Notes under the pieces: generated by a model | The model's input: the letters and a program-made list of their open reading frames with translations, nothing else | The model's database searches: none | Told to the model about the DNA's origin: nothing | Made by a program: the position numbers and the translations under genes | Source: Erythrophleum ivorense | Lineage: Eukaryota; Streptophyta; Magnoliopsida; Fabales; Fabaceae | Direction of reading: 5' to 3' | DNA length: 64,000 nucleotides | NCBI GenBank assembly: GCA_026724425.1 | Contig: JAIUCV010000001.1 | Span: 18,768,556 to 18,832,555 of the forward strand | Shown here: one piece after another, positions 47,561 through 59,700 of the stretch | How positions within the stretch are numbered: the stretch's first letter is position 1 | Layout: every line of letters starts with the position of its first letter

Positions 47561-49601
47561 CCCCGAATTTTGTCCAACCTTGAAAATACATAATTAATTA
47601 TAGAAAATCATATGTAGTGGGTGTAGGGTTCTACTTCAAGCTCTTTAAGCCCTTTTCAAGGGGGAAAATACTTACTTAGCAGAGCACATATAAATTCATA
47701 TAAAGTTACCCCTACAACAAACTGGACAGTTTTACCCCTCATTGGTCATATTATTATTATTATTTTGCCTTTATATAAGTACAAACATTCTTGCATCTTA
47801 GGCACGCTGGTTAGACCCTTTTTACTTTAGGGTTAGGTATATACATGGCTTTCCATTTCATACCTGAGTACCTTACAATGTCATAATATAGCTCATACAC
47901 ACAGTAATCTAATATATTTAATTACATGACAAAATGTGGTGTATAAAAGTAAGGTTCTCGATTTATGTCTCCACATTCTTTGCTCTTTCTTTACTTGAAC
48001 TTGGACCTAGCATGGGTTATATTTAAGGTGAGATTATGAAATCTCAGTAGTAGTAAACCAATCTCCTTCACAAGCTAGCATGTAAGTACATAACATAATG
48101 TCAATCAAGATACCATATATCGCATAGCAATACAAGGAATTTTATACAAGGCCAAGTACAATCTAAGCATACATGTCTCATCTTATAGCATAAATGACAA
48201 CTTGATATAGCATAACACTCACCATTAAACAAACATGCAAGTTTAAAGAAAGAGAAAGGAAAACTACTACCTTAGCAAACTTTGCTCCTCAATCCTTGGC
48301 ACTCAGTTTACTTGCTCTTGGAGTTCCCAAAACAACATCAAACTCTATAATTATAATAATAATTCATCACAATCAACACATAAACCTTAACTTCTAAAGT
48401 AGTATGTCCCTTTTAAACTCATTGGAACCATTGGAATTGGAGAAATACAACTCCTTCCCTTCCATTTCACTATGGTCGAATAGTATGCATTTCTTGGCCA
48501 AAATTTAGGAATTTTATCCAATGAGTTTTTGGGGCTGATTAAGGTTTTACAGTCCTTGGCACTCAGTTTACTTGCATGAGCCTGATTAAGGTTTTACGGT
48601 ACAATACATACCTTTAGACTTTCTACAATTTATAAATATTGTTTCCTCTAATTCCTAGCCATACTGAGCCTCAAACATGAATCAGGGGCCCTTAACTCAT
48701 TCCTTATAAATTTTGGTGTCAATCGGATACCCGGGTCTATAGGTGTAATTTTCACCATTCTGTATCATGATTGTGCTATAAAAATTTCATGAACTACAAT
48801 GTGGTCCCTGAAACTCCTTCAGGATTTCTTAGCTCTTTAGCTATTCCTATTTCTATAGTTGTTACAACTTTCTTTTTCTATTTTGCTCATGGCTACTGAT
48901 CGAGATAACCAGATCCCATACTAAATCCCGCCCGGCCATCTGATAACTTGGCATCTTTGAACTTGTCTCATCAAATAGAGTTTAACCGTGAGTCACGGAT
49001 TTATGAAATTCTTGCTCAATTTTTTTATATTTGTAGCTAAAGCCACGAATAGAGGGTGAAACTAGGATTCCCTGAACTTTCAGGCATTTTATACATCTTG
49101 CCCTACTCATAATTTTTCTTTGCATTTTGGTCCCTGGCTTCTTCATACTTGACTTCGGAGGCTCTTCGGGATCTTTTCCTGATCCTTATTTTTTCATCTA
49201 TTTTAGCCTTAATTTTAGGGCACCTCTAGCTTTGACTCATCATTATTTGTGGTCTAAAATATTATTTTAATTTTATTAGACCTCAATTTACTCTATTTGA
49301 GGGGACTTCCTTTTATATCTGGTGAATTTTGTATGTTGACGGAGAAACCATGTGTTACGTTTCTCTCCTCCTCCTTTGTGTGTGGCATGAAAATGGTGGA
49401 ATGGAGGTGAAGGAGATGAATTTGGATGAAGTTAAATGGTCATACTAAATTTAGACCTTTAGATTAACCTTTTCAAGATCAAATCTTAACCTTCCATTCC
49501 TTTTTCTTTTGATTTTCTAATTTCATAACTAAATATCTTCTTCCAAAAATTCTTGGCCACACACTTGGATACCTTTTCTTAGCCCTTAAGTTATGAATAG
49601 T

Positions 49602-49724
49602 AACCATGGTTAATTTCTTAACTCAACCACGGTCAACTTTTAACTCAACCATAGTTAGTTTCTAACTCAACCATGGTCTACTTTTAACTCAACCATAGTT
49701 CGTTTCTAACTTAACCATGGTTAA
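49602..49724. repeat. Palindromic 22-bp tandem array (6 units) in LTR
   Basis: Units at 49602, 49625, 49647, 49669, 49691 and 49713 read AACCATGGTTAA, AACCACGGTCAA, AACCATAGTTAG, AACCATGGTCTA, AACCATAGTTCG and AACCATGGTTAA, joined by a CTTTTAACTC-like linker. This is the longest array among the LTR copies here. Confidence 0.9.
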
Positions 49725-50192
49725 TTCTTTAAAATGACTAGAATCCTTTTCTTCTTTCCCTTTTATTTTATATTTATCTTTGGGTTTTATCTTCTCTAAA
49801 ACCCTAATTATATCTTCTCTTCTCTTTTGGGCCTCTAGATTCAGCTATTAGGCCTTACAGTAGCCTAACAATCGGTATCTGGGCCCGATTAAAGTTTTAC
49901 AATATAATACATACCTTTAAATTTTCTACAATTTATAAATATTATTTTCTCTACTTGCTAGCCATATTGAGCCTCAAACATGGATCAGGGGCCCTCAACC
50001 TCAATCCTCATAAATTTCGGTATCAATCGGACACCCGGGTCTATAGGTGTAATTTTTACCATTCTGTATTATGATTGTGCTATAAAATTTTTATTTACTG
50101 CAATTTAGTCCTTGAAACTCCTTCAGGGTTTCTTAGCCCTTTAACTATTCCTATTTCTATAGTTGTTACAACTTTCTTTTTTTATTTTGCTC

Positions 50193-50345
50193 ATGGCTAC
50201 TAATCGAGACAACCAGATCCTGGACCGGATCCCGCGCCGCCATCTGGACAACATGGCGTCATTGGACCCGTCTCATCAAACGGAGTTTAACCATGGGTCA
50301 CGGATTTCTGAGATTCTTGCACAATTTTTTAATATTCGTGCTTAA
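50193..50345 (+). other. Conserved LTR-embedded ORF, 50 codons, copy 3
   Basis: Begins MATNRDNQILDRIPRRHLDN and continues MASLDPSHQTEFNHGSRI, ending FFNIRA at a stop shared in position with the copy at 63227. The start context is TTTTGCTCATGGC. It is more GC-rich than its flanks. It lies antisense to the LTR in which it sits. A further, stop-containing copy lies at 48889. No domain recognised. Confidence 0.45.
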
Positions 50346-50718
50346 AGCCATGAATAGAGGGTGAAACTAGGGTTCCCTAAACTTTCGGGCAATTTGTATA
50401 TCTTGCCCTGCTTATAATTTTTCTTTGCATTTTGGTCCCTGGCTCTTTCATACTTGACTTCAGAGGCTCTCCCGGACCTTTTTATGATCCCTTTTTTTTC
50501 ATCTATTTTAGCCCCAATTTTAGAGCACCTTTGGCCTTGACTCATCATTATTTGCAGTCTAGAATATTATTCTAATTTTATTGAACCTCAATTTACTCTA
50601 TTTGGGGGGCTCCCTTCTATATCCAATGAATTTCGTACATTGACGGAGAAACCGTATGTTATGTTTCTCACATTTCCTTACGTTTTCTTGGATTTTTAAG
50701 GGATCGGATGTTACATTT

Positions 50719-50728
50719 CTCCCCCCTT
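50719..50728 (-). other. Polypurine tract of a minus-oriented gypsy element
   Basis: The minus strand reads AAGGGGGGAGAAA directly before the LTR start TGTAACATCCGATCCC at 50715. This is the expected second-strand primer beside a 3' LTR, and it fixes the orientation of the family-1 elements. Confidence 0.8.
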
Positions 50729-53003
50729 AAATAAATTTTGTCTTTGAAATTTAGGGTACATTCTCATCTGACCTTTCTAATATCCTTGCTAACTGGTCTT
50801 TTCTTACCCTTGCCTTTTTAGGTTTGAACTGTGTTTTACTCTCTTTATTCACTTGAGAGGGCTTATATAACTCTTTGGCTAAATAACTGATCATTATGCT
50901 CTTACTCTTTCCTGTACTAACATCGAAGAACCACCACTTACTACTATTGAGTTTCAGTGGGATGCTAACTATACTCATAGTCTTGATTAATGGAGACATA
51001 CTACACCGCTTGCCTTATTTAAAACTGCACCTAACCCCTTTCTGAATCCATAGCTAGCATGCGAGGATCTCTCTATCCTTCGATCAGGGCTACTGTCTGC
51101 TAGGTAGTGGTTCATCTAGCTCTAACTCTGGAAAGCTAATTTCTTTCTTTCTTCATCCCATACACTATGCTCATCTATAAAGAGAGCTAGTTAGTGGTTT
51201 AACTATCTGAGTAAAGCCTTCACATCTTTGTGGCAACGGTCTACTAGACTCAAGAGATCTGTAGTCTTTGAGACAAAAGCTAGCTGAAACTGTACTGGTC
51301 TCTAAGACAAACTACTCTTTAAAACTATCTCAGGCCGTCATCTCACTAGAGAACTATCATGCTGTGGCTAAAGCTCTCTGTAACTCTATGAGATCTATTG
51401 TGACCCCTAGGTCTACTACGACCTCTCAGAGCCCTACTAGGGTCTACTGCAACCTGTTGTGCTACACTAGGATCTACTACGATCTATCTCTGGGAGATGT
51501 TAAAGCCTAAGATCACTATATTTGATAGCAAAATGCATGCTCACCAAGTCCGGCGACTATCGCTCACAATAGTTGAGGCTAAACTCAGAGGTGCATCATG
51601 CTCTTCGTGTGAAGTGGGTTCTATGTGATATGATTCTCTAAGATCCCATCATGCTGATACTTAGGAGCATTTTAATTTTTTCACTCATTGCTCCTTATAG
51701 GATCCTCAGATTCCTACTTTAGCCTCTTTCTTTTCTTACTCTATTAACTTACTTACTTTAACTGTACTCATCTATCTTTTTCTCTCATATCCTGTAATTT
51801 CTAGCTATGCCCATGCTCTACTTTTGAGTGCCTTGGCACTAGGGCATCTCACGCTCTGAGTGTGGTTAACATTTATGGCAAGAGAGAGGCTACATACTGG
51901 TCCCTACTCATCTTGTTTACATGTACTATAAGGGACTCAAATCATATGTACGGAACTCATGCTATCTGGATCTGAACATTCTTTACTAGGGATTCCTTTC
52001 TGCATGCTTTTCTTATCATTCTGATATTACTAGAATCCCTTTACCTTTTTTTCCTGACTTATCTCGTTATTTAACTAACTAGGACACCCTTTGATTATCG
52101 GGACACTTTGGTGATTGATGTCATCGTTTGCTACGAACTTAAGTCATATTACTATTAAGTTGATCAGGCTTAATATCATGCAACCATTGTTACAAGCAAA
52201 CCATAACATCAAACACTAATACACGAACGCCTTATGACTGAGCTCAAAGCCACTATCGCCTATATATTGCAAGTTTTCCAATAATCTAAAATATCCCTCT
52301 CTTACTTTTCTCTATTTACCCTATTCTCGCAGAGTGCTCAGGGAAAGGAGGATTCTTCCTCTACTACATTCTGAGATCTCTCTACATTGCCTGATTATTT
52401 TTACTTTGGGCAATATCATGCTAGAAGGGCATCTATGCTAAGGACAAGTGTGCTTTCTTAAACACTTAAGCATATCAACTCAATACCTATTCTCAATTTA
52501 TTATATCCTCAGCTTGAATACTATCATATTTTCTTTCTCTTTTTACCCTTCTTATCCTCTTACTTGGGTAAGAGGATGTTCTACTACTGGCTGTTTTTGT
52601 TACCAATTCGAGTTTCTTTATGATCAAGAACATTTTCTCGAGTTCCTTTACTTATTCACTCTCTATAACATCAAGAGGGTCTAGTTTTCACTCTTACTCT
52701 TGCTTTGCTTTTAACTAGAGCATTCCTTTGTAAGAAAATTATATTTCATGAAATCCCAGGAATTACATTCTATGGCGCTCTTGACTTACACTCTTTCTCT
52801 ATATAATGCAAAGACTCACCTTTTTAGGCGGTCTCTAGCTCCCTCGAGCTTCTCTAAGGGTACTAAGGCACTCACTGTTTGTCTCAACTCATTTCTACTT
52901 TCATATCGAAGCTAGGCTTTCTCTCTGTTCAACCTCTTAGTCTCATCAAAACGGTCTACCATACGATTTTAGACCAATATATGTGGATTCTATCTCATCC
53001 CCA
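50729..53003 (-). repeat. Internal 3' part of a family-1 gypsy element, coding content not recognised
   Basis: This segment lies upstream (minus strand) of the polypurine tract. A minus ORF at 50751-50999 ends ARVRKDQLARILERSDENVP, close to the tract, which is where a gypsy polyprotein would end, but I see no integrase or chromodomain motif. 51360-51510 holds a loose repetition of 'ggtctactacgacct'. The plus ORFs at 51268-51510, 52448-52684 and 52879-53127 are unsupported. The element may be a large non-coding derivative or simply decayed. Confidence 0.4.
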
Positions 53004-53161
53004 GGGCTTGAAATTTGGTATACATGACTTTAAGACATTAAGAAAACACCATAAAAATTTTGGGAAAATTTGGACGGCATCTCCTCAACATTTTCATTTT
53101 CCCAAAATTTTTATGGTGTTTTCTTAATGCCTTAAAGTCATGTATACCAAATTTCAAGCCC
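53004..53161. repeat. Fold-back of LTR sequence (66-bp arms, 26-bp loop)
   Basis: Left arm 53004-53069 and right arm 53096-53161 are reverse complements with a single mismatch: gggcttgaaatttggtatac... and ...gtataccaaatttcaagccc. The arm is a piece of the family-1 LTR also present at 42607-42667 and 54595-54660. The right arm continues into LTR sequence in inverted direction. Confidence 0.95.
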
Positions 53162-53319
53162 TAAAATATAAAGGAAGAGGCTATGGAACTTACTACTCTT
53201 TTTATCTTTTCCTCTTATATCCTGCAATTTTATAACATTTCTTATTACATCTTGCCTTGCTTATAGTTATTGTTGCTATGTGCTACTACCTCAGCCCTAG
53301 TTCAGGTTTCCATTAGTCC

Positions 53320-55878
53320 CACCATATTATAACACTATTCTTACTACAATTACCTCATATAAAACTTAGAGGAGTCAATGGAAACCTGAGCTAATTAAAA
53401 TTTTTTCTTTTAAAAACTTCCTCATACAATTTCACTATTCATTTAGTCATTTCTAATTTCTTATCTAACTTTGAAAATACATAATTAATTATAAGAAAAT
53501 CGTATGAGGTCGGTTCAGGGCTCTACCTCAAGCTCTCTAAGCCCTTTACAAGGGGAAAATACTTACTTAGTGGAATGTGTATAATTCATATTAAAGTGTC
53601 CTTACAAAAATTGGACAATTTTACCCTTCACTTGACATATTATTATTATTTTGCCTTTATATAAGTATATGCATTTTTGCATTTTAGGCTCACCAGTCAC
53701 ATTCTATTTACTCAAGGGTTGATTATATATATGGCTTTCCATTTCATACCTGAGTACCTTACAGTGTCATAATATAACTCATACACACAGTAATCTAAAA
53801 TATTTAATTACATGACAAAATGTGGTAGATAAAGTAAGGTCCTCGATTTATGTCTCCATATTCTTTGCTCTTTCTTTGTTTGAACTCAGACCTAGCATGG
53901 TTATATTTAGGGTGAGATTATGAAATCTCAGTAGTAGTAAACCAATCTCCTTCACAAGCAAGCATGTAAGTACATAACATAATGCCAGTCAAGAGGCCAC
54001 ATATCGCATAGCAATACAAGGAATTTCATACAAAGCCAAGCACAATCTAAGCATACATGTCTCATCTTATAGCATAAATGACAACTTGATATAGCATAAC
54101 ACTCATCATTATACAAACATACAAGCTTAAGGAAAGAGGGAGAAAAACTACTACCTTAGCAAACTTTGCTCCTTAATCCTTTAGAACTCGGTTTACTTGC
54201 TCTTAGAGTTTCCAAACAATTATCAAACCCTATAATCATAATGATAATTCATTACAATCAACATATAGACCCAAAATCCTAGAGTAATATAGCCCATTTT
54301 AAACTTAATAGGACCATTGGAATTGGAAAAATCTAACCCCTTCCCTTCCAATTCACTATGGTCGAATAGTACGCATTATTTGGCAAAAATTTAGAAATTT
54401 TATCCCATGAGTTTTAGGGGCTTTCCCATTGTACTCCTAGCTAAAAACCCCTTTTTGAATCCATTGGAATGGATAACATCATCAAATTCTAGCCCCAACA
54501 TCATGTTTTGGTTATCACATAATCTAGCTCCGTTTAAGGCCCAAAAGTGAGTTTCTTTGGTTCTAAAAATTCCATAGCCTCTTCCTTTATGTTTTTGGGC
54601 TTGAAATTTGGTATGCATGACTTTAAGACATTAAGAAAACACCATAAAAATCTTGGGAAAATTCGGAAAGCATCTCCCTAACATTTCCATTTTCCCAAAA
54701 ATCATAATCTTCGTGTTTTTCAAAGTCTCAGCACATAACAATAATAACTAAGCTCATATGGCCTTCATGTTCAACATATAAACTTCATTTTTAATCATTC
54801 ATATGCTATCCAAAAGTGACTCATAGCTAGGGTTTAACAAAACTAACTCAAAGCATGTGATTTTCAAGTGCAAGGTAGAGAAAACTTACTCTTTAAGCTT
54901 AATTCTTGCTTCCTTTGCTTTTCTCACACTAACATCCCTTCTCTTCCCACTTAGAGCAACATTCCACCTTGAGGAAAAGATGAATATACAGCTGCCCTTT
55001 GGAGGAAATAGTTGGAGGATGGAGAAGATGAAGAAATTTGGTGAAGAATGGTGGCAGTTTTGCTTAGTTTCACTTTTTCTCCCTCCCTCTCTCTCTTCAC
55101 GTTTTTCTCTCCTCCTCCCTTGTGTGTGGCATGAAAATGGTAGAATGGAGGTGAAGGAGATGAATTTGGATGAAGTTAAATGGTCATACTAAATTTGGAC
55201 CCTTTGATCAACATTTTCAAGATCAAATCTTAACCTTCCATTCCTTTTTCTTTTGATTTTCTAATTTCATAACTAAATATCTTTTTCCAAAAATTCTTAG
55301 CCACACACTTGGATACCTTTTCTTAGCCCTTAAGTTATGAATAGTAACCATGGATAATTTCTTAACTCAACCATGGTCAACTTTTAACTCAACCATAGTT
55401 AGTTTTGAACTTAACCATGGTTAATTCTTTAAAATGATTAAAACTCTTTTCTTCTTTCCCTTTTATTTTATATTTATCTTTGGGTTTCATCTTCTCTAAA
55501 ACCCTAATTATATCTTTTCTTCTCTTTTGGACCTTTAGAATCTGCTATTAGGCCTTACAGTAGTTTAATAATCGGTATCCGGGCCCGATTAAGGTTTTAC
55601 GGTACAATTCATACCTTTAGACCTTCTAAAATTTATGAATATTATTTCTTCTACTTTCTGGTCATGCTGAGCTTCAAACATGGTTCAAGGGCCCTTAACC
55701 TCAATCCTCATAAATTTTGGTGTCAATTGAGCACCCGGATCTATAGATGTAATTTTCACTGTTCTGTATTATGATTGTACTATAAAATTTTCATTTACTG
55801 TAATTTGGTCCCTGAATCTCCTTTAGGGTTTCTTAGCCCTTTAGCTATTTTTATTTCTATAGTTGTTACAACTTCCTT
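53320..55878 (-). repeat. Family-1 gypsy LTR copy, both ends incomplete
   Basis: Aligns with 60668-63220, including a block (53425-53700: 'catacaatttcactattcattt' to 'tttactcaagggttgattatat') missing from 38794-41606. It runs through the AACCATGGTTAA array and the PBS-like CGGTATCCGGGCCC (55573), and stops inside the leader at about 55878, just before where the ORF start would be. It is joined there to internal sequence of a minus-oriented element. Confidence 0.7.
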
Positions 55879-56728
55879 TCTCAAGTTGGCCTAAATATGA
55901 CCAACAAGGCATTCATAGTGTCACTTGCCACCACTAACTCCTTATTCACCACGGCTAATTAGCCTTAGGTTCACCCTGATTTTTCTGTCTGAGTATTAGC
56001 CGCGGCTAACTTCTTAATTGGCTTGCTTTTTCATGAATTGAAATTTCATCTTTACTTATCAACTCGAGCCTCATTGCCTCTATAACCGACCCGTCATCAA
56101 CGTCTTGCTTCATTCGTACATAGCTAGCTGTTACCTCTGGGTTATCAGGGCTCTAGGGTGTAGCTTGTAACTTAACCTCTGGCTTGAGAGAATTAGCCTT
56201 TTGGGCTTTAAAATTCATCTAGACCTTTGGGTGTTATGGCTAGGGGATAATTCTCTTTCGTATTCCCCTCTACACTGGTCCTGTGCAGACGCAGTCTCAT
56301 TTCATACCGCGCTGCATCACTACTTGTCTCTGCATTAAGCAGGACATCTCGGAATGGCCTGAAGATGACTACCAGGGAGAATTAGGCCTCACATACTCTC
56401 TCTAGCAAGCCTCTTCATATCAATGAAATCATTTCTCATCATTTATGTCTAAGGCTTGCCACTGATTCCGACGAGCTATCACATCTCATTAAGCTCTAGC
56501 CGTCGGATCCCTTAGCTCCGCTCAAGCTACTCTAGAGGCCACTCTGTCCCGGTGTGCACTAATTATTCCAAGACCATTCTACAACTTACTTATCATGAAT
56601 AAAGTCACAAACTACTTTCACAAACCTAACATGTCTCATCTAAAGCTCTACCTATCCATTCAAGCCTTTACATAGCCCAGTGGCTACATCTTCAAGCCAA
56701 AATCCAATCTAAGAGAGCTTGGAATTTC
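55879..56728 (-). repeat. Leader-side internal region of the minus-oriented family-1 element
   Basis: This is the sequence immediately inside the primer site at 56729-56740. It is more GC-rich than its surroundings and holds no ORF of note on the minus strand, and no Gag motif was found. A related segment lies at 46920-47560. Its left end at about 55879 is a junction with LTR sequence, so the rest of the internal region is deleted. Confidence 0.5.
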
Positions 56729-56740
56729 CCTCTGATACCA
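56729..56740 (-). other. tRNA-iMet primer binding site
   Basis: The minus strand reads TGGTATCAGAGG, four bases (TTTG) downstream of the LTR end ...GGTATGACA at 56745. It is complementary to the 3' end of plant initiator Met tRNA and shows that the LTR at 56745 onward is the 5' LTR of a minus-oriented element. Confidence 0.88.
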
Positions 56741-56796
56741 CAAATGTCATACCTTTTTTTATAACACTTTTCCTACTACAATTACCTCATATAAAA

Positions 56797-59700
56797 TGTC
56801 ATATCTTAACCCTAAGAAACTCATATCATAGCATTCAAACAATAAAAACTAGACTAGCACACAAAGCGTAGCATATGGACCGAAATCACATAAACAAACC
56901 CACACGGTTCAATCCCCCTTTGGTTTAAGCAATTTTGTCCATATAATATCCATAAAACATTCATTCAAAGCAAGAATATCATTACATAAACTCTTGAGGT
57001 CCATTTTGCTCTACTTGAACCTTTCACACAATTGACTTGCACATACAACACATAACAATAGGAAACACACTACTAAGAACCTCTAACTCAGTATTAAATC
57101 ACTTCCAAGGCCCATGAATTCATCCTTAACTCCTCTTAGACCGTAACATATTAAAACATATCAGATTCATAGCCATTTAGGTCAAGAAACTCGGGTTTGG
57201 AGGTTTGGAACACATATCAGAATTTTTGCCACGGGTTTCAAATTTTCAATTTTCTGGGGCAGATTTTGGAAAATCATAATTAATTCAAAAAAAATCAAAA
57301 CGAGGAAAATGATAGCTTTCCAGAAAGATCTGTATGTATATTATTAGATAAAAATAATTACAGGTATGAAACACCCAGCTGTACTGTGTTTGACAATCGA
57401 AAAGTATGAAAGGTCCGGCTGCCCTTGAGTTCTGCTACAGCTTACTGATATGGATTTTAAACATTCATAACTAATTCCAAAAACCTCCAAATCAAGTAAA
57501 CTATATCAATCTGGAAAGACACAGATGTCTATATTAAGGGAAAAATAGATCCAGACCCAGAGAATGACATTAAACTGGTGAAACTCGATAGAACAGTGCT
57601 GAGGGTCCTGCTGCATCACTGACAGTGAGTTCTAACTTCAAAAATTAATTTCTCTCTCTCTAGACCTCCAAATGAGGTGCTTCCAGTTTCTATAGCTCAC
57701 TGTGAATGTCTAGTTTCTCCATGTAAAATTTCAGGACCATTGGACCTCATTTTACCTATTTTGACACAGATGCATTTTCGGACCAAAGCTACAGTACACT
57801 GACCAAAATCAGAAAAATTCCTAACTTCAAAAATTCACCAAATATTCCATAGACCTCCAAAAATTCTGCACTCTAGCTTCTCAAAAATCTCTAGATGTGT
57901 TCTACATGCATGCCGAATTTCATGAGGAAATTTGTCCATTTGATCAATTTGTGACATAGGGTTGCAAAATGCCCTTTTTAAGCTTCATATGGGGTCTCAA
58001 GGGGTCCATTTTTGCCTCTTTTCATTCTATGGCCACATGAGCACGTGAGAAAGCATTAAAATACTCTATCAAACATGTCTCAAAGGGCTAATTACCCAGA
58101 TTCCATAATCTCACTCATCCACATCAAAATATACACAAGAGCCATACTTGTATAACTTGGCATATCTAAGTCAAATTCATGAAATATCATTCACATGGGT
58201 CTAGTTCTCATACATATACAATATACCCATACTTTTACAAATATTCATAAGCTCATACATCATATACATTATGGAGATACATCATGTGACAACCATATGG
58301 CTATAATACAAATATGTTACAACTCCATTGCTAATCTTCTTGCTTCCTAGTGTGGTGGCTCCCATTTCCTTGCTCTCTTGATCCACCTAGGCATATTAAG
58401 TAATGGGGAGGGAGGAGTGAGATTCTAGGAATCCTAATAGCTCATCTCCCATTCAATCATGCATAAAGAATGTAATACAAGTGTTAAGGATGCATGCATG
58501 GCATATCAATATAGAAAATGGTGCAAAATACATTCTTGGCATTTACACAAAGTACACATAACATACTTAGGCTTGCCAAATGAATGGATTAGCCTCACCC
58601 ACTTTCTTCAAAATTCTTGGACTTGCCTCACCCTTTTTCTCAAAGGCCTTGAACTAAGCCTTGCTCTTGGGAGACTTTCTCTTGGTCTCAACCACTTCTA
58701 AGGGTTCTTGGCTCATCCTCACCAAAGATAGAAGGTTCTTGGCCTCTCCACATTCAAGCAAACCAATGCAACATTTATAGGCATCATTTGAATACATAGT
58801 GCAATACTATGGTTCCATGGAACATAGACATCATAGTAAAATACAATTCATAGCTTAAAATACTCATACACACATTCAAAAACAATGTAGACATTCATTC
58901 ATGCATGGGAGAAAAGAGAGAGAGCTACCTTGTTATCTATGCAAGCTTTACTTTGCCTTACTCCTTCCCTTTTTCGGTTCCACAAGAACACTAAGGTGGG
59001 GTCGGTTTCCTTGGCCTAAACATCATGAATAATACTCAAATATATTCTTGAAACAAGCTAAAGCATTCAATTTACTCTCAAGAACATACTTGGTTCCATA
59101 AGTCACAAAATGGCTCCATAAATGGCCTATTGAAGCAACCATCATGATTCAAGTTCTTGACTCCATTCTCTTATCATTTCTAGGCCTCTTGACCTCATTT
59201 AAGATCCTTGGAGCCATTACATATTCATTTACAAAAGCCTAAACACAAGTTGCTTCATAAGGTCACATTATGGAAGCCATTGCCTCATCTCCCAATCCAT
59301 GGCTTCTAAATTTTTTCCAAGCGTTCCTCCCACCTTCTACCATCATAAGAAGTCCCATTCTAGGCTTAGAACAAATTAAAACACTCTCTAGGTGACCAGA
59401 CCTTGTGTGGCCGAGATATACATCATGAAAAAAGTCCTTGACTTTGCTTTGTTTTCTTGGAAGGAATGTCACATATGTAACTTCCTAGGGGTCTAAAGGA
59501 CTCAAACCATGTCTTACATAAGCTAGAATACCTCTAGGAAAAATCAGATTTCATCACTTATTTCAAAACCCCAAATTGTACGAACTTGAATTTTAAGGCT
59601 CCCTTTTTGTTTCCACTTGTCTATTCTAAATTCCCACACTCTAAATCACTTGTTCTTCCCTTGATATGGTCAAAATTCAACTCCCTTTGGATGGGCTCTA

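Larger units (their letters stand above)
47561..50715 (-). repeat. Rearranged family-1 LTRs (two chimeric copies fused)
   Basis: 47561-48535 is the left LTR part, then the sequence jumps to the cassette (PBS-like, leader, ORF, LTR tail) at 48536-49360. At 49360/49361 it jumps back ('acgtttctc' to 'tcctcctcctttgtgtgtgg') to mid-LTR and continues to a complete LTR end GGGATCGGATGTTACA at 50715. Two internal deletions have fused at least two LTR copies. A small partial duplication of 'tccttggcactcagtttacttgc' (48293 and 48553) marks one junction. Confidence 0.75.

Noticed and set aside
51360..51500. Repetition of 'ctactacgacct'-like text suggesting a tandem array or CRISPR-like repeat
   Set aside because: Units are irregular in length and sequence, without unique spacers of constant size, and a plant nuclear context excludes CRISPR.
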